The notes below the pieces were generated by a model. It ran no database searches. It had not been told where the DNA came from and saw only the letters and a list, made by a program, of their open reading frames with translations. 64,000 nucleotides of DNA from the NCBI GenBank assembly GCA_965230005.1, contig OZ245934.1:1736001-1800000 (forward strand), read 5' to 3'. Made by a program: the position numbers and the translations under genes. Each line of letters begins with the position of its first letter. Positions within the stretch are counted from its first letter, which is position 1. Of this stretch, positions 50,277 to 57,609 are shown piece after piece. The stretch comes from SZUA-309 sp965230005 (GTDB taxonomy: Bacteria; Pseudomonadota; Gammaproteobacteria; Pseudomonadales; Azotimanducaceae).

Positions 50277-51969
50277 GTGGCTGCCGCCCGCCATCGTCCT
50301 CATCGTCGGAGCTTTCCTGATTGCGGTGACCCGCGGTCGCGTCCGCGATGTCGTCGTTCTGCTGGCGCCATTGGCGACCCTGGCGCTGATCTGGCAGGTG
50401 CCGGACGGCGTGGCCTACACGGTGCCGTTCCTCGATTATCAGGTTCAGCCGCTGGAAGGCAGTCCCGTGCGGCGGCTCTTCGCCACCATCTTTGCGCTCA
50501 TGACCTTTGTGGGCGGTCTCTATGCGCTCCGAATCGCCAAATGGTGGGAGCTTGCATCGGCCTTCGCCTACGCGGCCGGTGCCATCGGAGTGTGCTTCGC
50601 CGGTGATCTGATCACCCTGTTCCTCTTCTGGGAGCTCATGGCGCTCTTCTCCACGGTGATCGTCTGGTGCGGTGGCACGCCGGAAGCAAAAGCCGCCGGC
50701 ATCCGCTATGCCATCATGCATCTGCTCGGCGGGGTGCTCCTGAAGGTCGGCATCGAAGGGGTGGTGGTACACACGGGCTCCTACGAGATCCAGCCCTTCC
50801 TCGCCACCAACTTCGACAGCTGGCTCATGCTGATCGGCATTCTCATCAATGCCGCGGCACCACCGGTTTCCGCCTGGCTCGCGGACGCCTACCCGAACTC
50901 GAGCGCGACGGGCTCCGTGTTCCTGTCGGCTTTCACCACAAAAACAGCCGTGCTCGCGCTCATTCTGCTCTTCCCGGGAGAGCCGGTGCTCATCTGGATC
51001 GGCCTGTACATGGTGATCTACGGCATCATTTACGCGCTCCTCGAGAACGACATCCGGCGCATCCTTGCCTATTCCATCGTTAACCAGGTGGGCTTCATGG
51101 TCTGCGCCATCGGCATCGGCACGGAGCTCGCCATCAACGGCGCTGCGGCCCATGCCTTCGCGCACATCATCTACAAGGCGCTGCTGTTCATGAGCGCCGG
51201 CGTTGTCGTTTATCGAACGGGCATGAACCGCTGCTCGGACGTTGGCGGTCTTTTCCGGACCATGCCCTTTACGGCGCTCTGCGGCATCATCGGCGCCCTG
51301 GCGATCTCCGGCTTTCCGCTCACCTCCGGCTTTACCACCAAGACCATGATTTCTCAGGCAGCCGCCAACGAGGGGTTGATGGTGGTGTACCTGCTGCTCG
51401 CGGCAGCATCGGCCGGTGTATTCCTCCACGCCGGCATCAAGTTTCCGTGGTTCGTTTTCTTCCAGAAGGATTCGGGGCTGCGACCCAAGGACGCGCCATT
51501 GAACATGGGCATCGCTATGGGGCTTTTCGCCGCTCTGTGTCTGCTGCTCGGGATTGCACCGGGACTCCTCTACGAGTTTCTGCCCTACCCCGTGGAGTAT
51601 GTGCCCTACTCGGCGAGCAAGGTGCTCTTCTATCTGCAGCTGCTGCTCTTCTCGGGCCTTGCCTTTTTCCTGCTGCTGCCGCTCATGCAACGCACGCTCA
51701 CCATCAGCCTCGACTTCGACTGGTTCTGGCGCGTGGTGCTGTATCGGGCCGGGAACGCAGCCCTTAACGGCATCGAATGGCTCCAGGCAACGCTTGGCAA
51801 ACTGGTGGAGCAGGCGCTCGCTCGGGGCAGACGCTTCGCCGCCCGGCACATGAGCCGACCGGATCCGGACCAGCGTGCCGGCGTGCTCTCCCGAGCCTGG
51901 CCTATCGGTGTCACCGCGCTGTGGATCGCCATCCTGCTGAGCGCCTACATCGGGATCTATTACCTCTAA
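50269..51969 (+). CDS. Mrp-type Na+/H+ antiporter subunit D-like, copy 3
   Basis: 566 residues from MLEWLPP (ATG at 50269, GGGAG upstream), the longest of the three D-like subunits. Motifs: GDLITLFLFWELMALFSTVI, NAAAPPVSAWLADAYPNSSA, LENDIRRILAYSIVNQVGFM, HAFAHIIYKALLFMSAGVVV, TSGFTTKTMISQAAANEGLM. The C-terminus adds extra helices and a cytoplasmic helical segment (WLQATLGKLVEQALARGRRF). Last gene of the operon, convergent with the ICL/PEPM gene. Confidence 0.88.
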   Translation: MLEWLPPAIVLIVGAFLIAVTRGRVRDVVVLLAPLATLALIWQVPDGVAYTVPFLDYQVQPLEGSPVRRLFATIFALMTFVGGLYALRIAKWWELASAFAYAAGAIGVCFAGDLITLFLFWELMALFSTVIVWCGGTPEAKAAGIRYAIMHLLGGVLLKVGIEGVVVHTGSYEIQPFLATNFDSWLMLIGILINAAAPPVSAWLADAYPNSSATGSVFLSAFTTKTAVLALILLFPGEPVLIWIGLYMVIYGIIYALLENDIRRILAYSIVNQVGFMVCAIGIGTELAINGAAAHAFAHIIYKALLFMSAGVVVYRTGMNRCSDVGGLFRTMPFTALCGIIGALAISGFPLTSGFTTKTMISQAAANEGLMVVYLLLAAASAGVFLHAGIKFPWFVFFQKDSGLRPKDAPLNMGIAMGLFAALCLLLGIAPGLLYEFLPYPVEYVPYSASKVLFYLQLLLFSGLAFFLLLPLMQRTLTISLDFDWFWRVVLYRAGNAALNGIEWLQATLGKLVEQALARGRRFAARHMSRPDPDQRAGVLSRAWPIGVTALWIAILLSAYIGIYYL

Positions 51970-52784
51970 CGCTCGCTCAGCAGTTCAGCGATGCGGGCGC
52001 CGGAGGCCATCTGTGCCGTCCAGTTGAAGGTGCCGTCCTTCAGCATCTGCTCGCTGAATTCGATGATCGGCTTGACGGAGGCATAGGTCAGCGCGCCACC
52101 AATGCTCACGCGCTTAGCACCGGCGGCGGCAAATTCGTCGAGGGTGGCTCCCGGCATAAACACACCGAGTACGTTGAAGGGCTTGTCGAGCTCGGCGGTA
52201 ACGGTTTTCAGGTCGTCGAGGCTCGAGATTCCCGGTGCGTAGAGCACGTCCGCGCCGGCAGCCGAGAACGCCTGCAGGCGCCTGATCACCTCGTCCAGAT
52301 CCCGCCCGGCGCGGAGCAGATGCTCGGCACGAGCGGTGACTGTGAAGGGGAAGTCCTGGCCGCGAGCCACTTCGATGGCGGCGCTCAGCCGTTCGAGGGC
52401 CAACGGCAGCTCGAAGAGCGCCTGCCCCGAGCGATCGAAGTCTTCGATTGAGCAGCCGGCAACGCCGGTGGCAATGAGCGCTTCTACGCTGCGGGCCACC
52501 GCCGCCGGATCAGCACCATAGCCGTCCTCGAAGTCGGCGCTCACGGGAATGTCCGTCCCGATTGCGATGGCTTCGCAGTGGGCGAGCTTCTCTTGAAGGG
52601 TCGGTTCGCCGTCACTCTTGCCCAGGGTATAGGCAAAGCCGCCGCTCGTTGTGGCAAGAGCCTTGAAACCCACACCCTGCATGATGCGGGCGGATCCGAC
52701 GTCCCAGGGATTCGGGATGATGAAAGGTTCCGGCTGCTGGTGCAGAGCAGCGAAGGCGTGACACTTTTCAGCTTGAGTCGGCAT
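51966..52784 (-). CDS. Isocitrate lyase/PEP-mutase superfamily protein
   Basis: 272 residues. The phosphopyruvate-mutase-like barrel is visible: PEPFIIPNPWDVGSARIMQG, DIPVSADFEDGYGADPAAVA (acidic metal motif), AGCSIEDFDRSG, FPFTVTARAEHLLRAG. Members cleave or form C-C or C-P bonds (isocitrate, methylisocitrate, oxaloacetate, phosphonates); the lyase loop KKCG-type motif is absent, so classic isocitrate lyase activity is unlikely. Cytoplasmic. Single gene; 135 bp of unremarkable sequence separates it from the MOSC gene. Confidence 0.88.
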   Translation of the reverse strand: MPTQAEKCHAFAALHQQPEPFIIPNPWDVGSARIMQGVGFKALATTSGGFAYTLGKSDGEPTLQEKLAHCEAIAIGTDIPVSADFEDGYGADPAAVARSVEALIATGVAGCSIEDFDRSGQALFELPLALERLSAAIEVARGQDFPFTVTARAEHLLRAGRDLDEVIRRLQAFSAAGADVLYAPGISSLDDLKTVTAELDKPFNVLGVFMPGATLDEFAAAGAKRVSIGGALTYASVKPIIEFSEQMLKDGTFNWTAQMASGARIAELLSER

Positions 52785-52919
52785 GGCGGTTGCGTCCGTG
52801 CAGGATTGGAAGGGGCCGTCATGCTATGCCTTCCTGAAGATCGGCACCACAGACCTTGCGGTGGGCGCCCGGAAGCTGGAGAGTGCCCGCTACCGACCAC
52901 CTGACCCGGCACCAGTACC

Positions 52920-53459
52920 ATGGGACGCGTACTGTCCGTCAGCAGCAGTTCTGAGCACAGCTTCTCGAAGCCCCCGCGCGAGAACATTCGGCTTATCGCC
53001 GGTCTTGGCGTCGAGGGTGACGCCCATCTGGGTAAAACGGTGAAACATCGATCCCGGGTTAAGCAGGACCCGACCCAGCCCAATCTGCGCCAGGTGCATC
53101 TCATACACCAGGAACTGCTGACCACACTCGGCGTGCAGGGATTTACCGTTGGCCCGGGAATCATGGGTGAGAACATCACCACGGAGGGTCTGGACCTCTT
53201 GGGCCTGCCCCGCGGCACGCGCCTCGCGATCGGCGATGAGGCCGTCGTTGAAATTACCGGCCTCAGAAACCCCTGCAAACAGCTGGATGACTATCAGCCG
53301 GGGCTCATGCAGGCCGTCCTGGAACGAACGCCCTCCGGCGAACTCATCCGCAAGGCCGGCATTATGGGCATTGTCCTCGAAGGCGGAACAATCCAACCTG
53401 GAGACAACATCTCCATCACCCTGCCCGCTGAACCGCACGAGAAGCTGGAGCGCGTGTAA
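52920..53459 (+). CDS. MOSC-domain protein
   Basis: 179 residues. Typical short MOSC: GLGVEGDAHLGKTVKHRSRV, LRQVHLIHQELL, GIMGENITTEGLDL and the conserved cysteine motif VEITGLRNPCKQLDDYQPGL, which binds sulfur or the molybdenum cofactor in the family. Probably handles sulfur or molybdopterin chemistry in the cytoplasm. No clear Shine-Dalgarno; the start is fixed by the family N-terminus (MGRVLSVSSSSEHSFSKPP). Followed by a BCCT gene. Confidence 0.88.
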   Translation: MGRVLSVSSSSEHSFSKPPRENIRLIAGLGVEGDAHLGKTVKHRSRVKQDPTQPNLRQVHLIHQELLTTLGVQGFTVGPGIMGENITTEGLDLLGLPRGTRLAIGDEAVVEITGLRNPCKQLDDYQPGLMQAVLERTPSGELIRKAGIMGIVLEGGTIQPGDNISITLPAEPHEKLERV

Positions 53460-53534
53460 CCGGCTATCCGCTCGGGTTGAATTCCACGGTCGGAACCTCG
53501 AAGGTGGACGCACTTTTCCACGGCGCGGAGCTGC

Positions 53535-55517
53535 ATGCAGAGTCACAACACAACAGCGAACGCTGAGCTGGATCGGCCGGTTTTCATCGCTTCCGCCACC
53601 CTTCTGGCTGTCGTTCTGATTCTTGCCGCACTCTTCCCGGACACCGTTGAAAGGCTCTTTGCCAACCTTCAGAGCACCATCATCATCAACGCCAGCTGGT
53701 ACTACGTGCTGGTGGTCGCCGTCATCCTGGTTAGCGTGCTGGTTTTCGCATTTACCGGCTACGGGACCATCAAGCTGGGGCCGGATCACTCCGAGCCGGA
53801 GTATTCCTTCATATCCTGGTTCGCCATGCTTTTCGCGGCAGGCATGGGCATCGGCCTCATGTTTTTCGGTGTGGCGGAACCCGTCATTCACTTTCTGTCT
53901 CCACCGCAAGGAGATCCGGGGACCATCGTCGCAGCACGGGAGGCCATGCGTCTGACTTTTTTTCACTGGGGCCTGCACGCCTGGGCCATCTACGCCATCG
54001 TTGCTCTGGTCCTGGCCTACTTCAGCTTTCGCCACAACCTACCGCTGACGCTTCGGTCGGCCCTCTATCCCCTGATCGGTGAACGAATCTACGGGCCCAT
54101 AGGTACCGCCGTGGACGTTTTCGCCATCATCAGCACGACCTTTGGCGTTGCCACTTCCCTCGGTTTCGGCGTTGAGCAGATCAACTCGGGACTCAACTAT
54201 CTGTTCGAGGTGCCCAAATCTATCGCTGTGCAGATTGCGCTGATCGTTGGCACGACGGCGCTCGCGACCGGCTCGGTCCTGCTTGGCCTCGACAAGGGCA
54301 TCAAGCGGCTCTCGGAGATCAACATTGCCCTCGCCGTGCTGCTGGCCATCGCCGTGCTGGCTCTCGGGCCCACGGTCCTGCTGCTGCAGGCGCTCATGCA
54401 GAACACGGGCGGTTATCTCACCGAGCTCGTGAGCAAAACCTTTAATCTCTACGCCTATGAGCCGACCGACTGGCTCGGCGGCTGGACCATCTTCTATTGG
54501 GGCTGGTGGATCAGCTGGGCGCCCTTCGTCGGACTCTTTATTGCACGCATTTCGCGCGGGAGGACCCTGCGTCAGTTTGTCCTCGGCGCTCTCCTGGCCC
54601 CCGTGGCCTTCACGTTTCTATGGATGACGGTCTTCGGCAACAGCGCCATTGAACTGATCCTGAATCAGGGTCTCGCGGAGCTGGGCACGGCGGTCCAGGC
54701 GGATGAATCTGTTGCGCTGTTCCGCTTCTTCGAACAACTTCCCGGAACGGCGTTCCTGTCCGGGCTCGGGATCCTCATGGTCGTCGTTTTCTTCGTGACT
54801 TCCGCCGATTCCGGTGCGCTGGTCCTGAACATGCTCTCGTCGGGCGGCTCGGACCAGACGCCAGCGATCCGACGCATCTTCTGGATGACGGCCATTGGCG
54901 CCACCGCTATCGTTCTGTCCCTGGCCGGTGGTCTCGCGGCCCTGCAGACCGCAGTGATTGCCAGCGCCCTGCCTTTTTCGCTGGCGGTACTTGCCGGCAC
55001 CTGGGGCTTCAGCAAGGCCCTGCGAGTCGATCAGGCCAAGCGGGCGTCGCTACTTGCCGGAATGCAGTCAGCGCCTGCAGCGACTACGGCAGCTTCCTGG
55101 CAGGAACGACTCGGTCAGCTGCTTCAGCATCCTCGGGAAGCCGAAGTTGATGACTTCCAACGGGAGCGCGTGCTGCCGGCCATGCGGGCGTTCTCAGCGG
55201 AACTTGAGCGCCATGGCCTCGATGCCCGTATCACAGCCGACGAGCCCGGCGGCATCCTGCGGCTGGAGATCGCCCACGGCAACGAGATCGATTTCATCTA
55301 CGAGGTTGTTAATCGGGAACATGTTCTCCCCGATGAAGCGCTCATCGGCGTGGCTATGGAACAGCTCTCGAGCACCGAAACCTACCATCGCGCCGAGGTT
55401 CACCTTGGGGAAGGTGGGCAGGATTACGACATCATGGGCTGGTCGACCGAGCAGATTGCTCACGACATCACCGAGCAGTATGAGAAGCACAGGCACTTCC
55501 TGCACGTGTTGCGCTGA
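53535..55517 (+). CDS. BCCT-family choline/betaine transporter (BetT-like) with C-terminal domain
   Basis: 660 residues, twelve membrane helices. BCCT hallmarks: GMGIGLMFFGVAEPVIHFLS and WTIFYWGWWISWAPFVGLFI, then ARISRGRTLRQFVLGALL. Helix 4 and 8 aromatic residues for the trimethylammonium group are present. The 120-residue cytoplasmic tail (RERVLPAMRAFSAELERHGL, RAEVHLGEGGQDYDIMGWS) matches the regulatory tail of BetT-type carriers. Imports choline or glycine betaine with H+ or Na+, and the tail likely senses osmolarity. ATG preceded by GGAG. Confidence 0.9.
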   Translation: MQSHNTTANAELDRPVFIASATLLAVVLILAALFPDTVERLFANLQSTIIINASWYYVLVVAVILVSVLVFAFTGYGTIKLGPDHSEPEYSFISWFAMLFAAGMGIGLMFFGVAEPVIHFLSPPQGDPGTIVAAREAMRLTFFHWGLHAWAIYAIVALVLAYFSFRHNLPLTLRSALYPLIGERIYGPIGTAVDVFAIISTTFGVATSLGFGVEQINSGLNYLFEVPKSIAVQIALIVGTTALATGSVLLGLDKGIKRLSEINIALAVLLAIAVLALGPTVLLLQALMQNTGGYLTELVSKTFNLYAYEPTDWLGGWTIFYWGWWISWAPFVGLFIARISRGRTLRQFVLGALLAPVAFTFLWMTVFGNSAIELILNQGLAELGTAVQADESVALFRFFEQLPGTAFLSGLGILMVVVFFVTSADSGALVLNMLSSGGSDQTPAIRRIFWMTAIGATAIVLSLAGGLAALQTAVIASALPFSLAVLAGTWGFSKALRVDQAKRASLLAGMQSAPAATTAASWQERLGQLLQHPREAEVDDFQRERVLPAMRAFSAELERHGLDARITADEPGGILRLEIAHGNEIDFIYEVVNREHVLPDEALIGVAMEQLSSTETYHRAEVHLGEGGQDYDIMGWSTEQIAHDITEQYEKHRHFLHVLR

Positions 55518-55536
55518 GCGCAAAGCAACGAAGTGA

Positions 55537-57555
55537 TCAGCTGACGCCGTAGCGGGCCCGTACGTCAGGTCCAAGCGCACGTTTCAGGGGCTCGAGCCAG
55601 CGCGCATAGTTCTCCCAGACATCGAGCCCTGACCGATAGATCGGCTGACGGACCTGCTCGGAGCTCGGTGTACGCACGCTGCGCTCGGTTTTGTGAAACT
55701 CCAGGCAGCCCTCCTCAAAAGGCAGCCCACAGAAATCGAGCATACGCCGCACCTGAGTTTCGAGATCATCGACTACGTCCTCATGCTGCACCCGAAGCAC
55801 AAAGCCCGGCAGCACGTCGTCCCAGTGATCCATTAGCTCCACATAGCGACGGTAGTAGTCGCCAATCTCCGCCAGGCCATAGGAAAACTCCTGGCCCTGG
55901 CCGAAAAGCTGCTTGAAGCCGCTGAAACAGCAGGCCATGGGATGGCGCCGGGCGTCGATCACTTTGGCATTCGGCAGCATAAGGTGGATCAGGCCAATGT
56001 GGAAAAAGTTGTTGGGGTTCTTGTCGATGAATCGCGGTGCTTCCTGCCGGTAAACCCGCGTGTCTTCGATGAACTGTTCGCCAAAACGCCGGAAGTAGTC
56101 AGATTCAAGCTCAGCGAGAATCCGCGGATAGCGTGGATTGCGCTCACTTTCGGCCGTCTGCCCGATGGGGCCGCGGAGACGCTGCGAGAGTGCGATAACG
56201 TTCGGCAGTTCCAGCGTGCCGTCTACCATGGAGTGTGAGGCGAGAATCTGCTCCAGAAGCGTTGAGCCCGCCCGTGGCAATCCAACGATAAAAATCGGGT
56301 CCGGCGCAAGGCAACCTGTCCCCTTGCGTGCCGCAAAGAGCGCCTCTGTGCAGACCGACATCTGCGCAACTACCCGCTGTTGAAGAAAATCCCGACGATG
56401 CTTGACGATCTCCTGCTTCAGCGCGTTACCGCGTTCGTAGTAGGTGAATGATTCTTCATAGGCAGCCGCATCTTCGAGGGCTTTGCCCAGGGCGAAACAC
56501 ATGTGGATTCTGTCATCCACGCCAATGCGTGCATCCGCTTCCGCTCGGCGCATCCGTTCGATCTCATCGGCGGCAAAACGATAGGTTTTTGTATTCGCCA
56601 GCGACCAGTAGGCATCGCCATAGAGGGGCTGCAGCTCACTGGCCCGGTGGTAGGAGCGGATCGCGTCCTCCAGACGGCCGATGGTCTTCTCTGCGTGACC
56701 ACGCATCACATAGAGCACAAACTGGCCCGGTCGCGCGTCGATCACTCTGCTGTAGGTCGCAATGGCGGCTTCATGCTCGCCAACACCAGCCAGCGCGTTT
56801 CCGTGGAGCGCAAGATAGCGGAGATTGTCCGGCGCGCGGGTAACGAGCACTTCCATCTCCGCCCGGGCCTTCTCAAACTTCTGCATTTTTAAGAGAAGGT
56901 TCACGTAGTCATAGCGCAGGCGGACAGAGTCCGGCGCCAGCTCTAGCGCGGTCTCCAGCAGGAACTCCGCATCCAGGAGCACACCAAGTTGCTCACCAAC
57001 CATTGCAAGCAGCCGCATGCCTTCAACATGCTGCTGGTTCTCCCGAAGAAAGTGACGGCAAAGCTGATCGGCCTTGAAGAGCTTACCTTCGTTAAAAAGG
57101 CTCAGGACTCCAAGCAGCGGCTCCGGAAGTGCCTCGAGGTAGGCGGACTCCTGCTCTGCGAGGGCAACCTCTTCTGTCAGACCCGCCATGCGATAAAGGT
57201 TAACGAGCGCCTTCCAGCTGGCGAGCAACGCTGGATTGCGTCGCACGGCCTGTTCATAGGCGGTCTTCGCACGATCCAGATCGTTTTCAGACAAGCAGAC
57301 ATGACCGCGCTCCTGCCACGCCCGCGCATTCTCCGGTTGCAGCTCGAGGAGTTCGCGCAGCGTTTTGGCGGCATGCTCGAGTTTGCGCTGATAGCGCTGG
57401 GCAACAGCGATGAGATAAAGCGCATCTCCCAGCCGGTCGCCCATGGCGCCCGTAGAGATGGCTTTGATCAGCTCGACCTCGGCCGCTTCAAACTCACCGC
57501 GCTCGATGAGCGACCGACCGCTGCCGAGCGACTCAGTGACTGCTTTTTCGGCCAT
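55537..57555 (-). CDS. TPR-repeat sulfotransferase
   Basis: 672 residues. The first 370 residues are TPR-type helices (AEVELIKAISTGAMGDRLGD, HAAKTLRELLELQPENARAW, AIATYSRVIDARPGQFVLYV). The rest is a PAPS-dependent sulfotransferase: P-loop-like DPIFIVGLPRAGSTLLEQIL, the second PAPS segment PNAKVIDARRHPMACCFSGF, then VLRVQHEDVVDDLETQVRRM. Such fusions commonly lie beside TonB-dependent receptors, as here (54 nt from the receptor gene). No signal peptide, so sulfation of a cytoplasmic or nascent envelope molecule is inferred; target unknown. Confidence 0.9.
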   Translation of the reverse strand: MAEKAVTESLGSGRSLIERGEFEAAEVELIKAISTGAMGDRLGDALYLIAVAQRYQRKLEHAAKTLRELLELQPENARAWQERGHVCLSENDLDRAKTAYEQAVRRNPALLASWKALVNLYRMAGLTEEVALAEQESAYLEALPEPLLGVLSLFNEGKLFKADQLCRHFLRENQQHVEGMRLLAMVGEQLGVLLDAEFLLETALELAPDSVRLRYDYVNLLLKMQKFEKARAEMEVLVTRAPDNLRYLALHGNALAGVGEHEAAIATYSRVIDARPGQFVLYVMRGHAEKTIGRLEDAIRSYHRASELQPLYGDAYWSLANTKTYRFAADEIERMRRAEADARIGVDDRIHMCFALGKALEDAAAYEESFTYYERGNALKQEIVKHRRDFLQQRVVAQMSVCTEALFAARKGTGCLAPDPIFIVGLPRAGSTLLEQILASHSMVDGTLELPNVIALSQRLRGPIGQTAESERNPRYPRILAELESDYFRRFGEQFIEDTRVYRQEAPRFIDKNPNNFFHIGLIHLMLPNAKVIDARRHPMACCFSGFKQLFGQGQEFSYGLAEIGDYYRRYVELMDHWDDVLPGFVLRVQHEDVVDDLETQVRRMLDFCGLPFEEGCLEFHKTERSVRTPSSEQVRQPIYRSGLDVWENYARWLEPLKRALGPDVRARYGVS

Positions 57556-57609
57556 TAGTCAGCCAGGGCGGACGAATGCGTCCGTCCTGTGTGGCAGGCC
57601 GAGCGAACC

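Noticed and set aside
50101..51849. 582-codon open frame opposite the last antiporter gene
   Set aside because: Antisense shadow of a gene with recognisable NuoL/M/N motifs; the product has no fold or ribosome site.
52783..53043. 86-codon frame before and across the MOSC start
   Set aside because: Overlaps a clear MOSC gene in another frame, has no ribosome site and no recognisable family.
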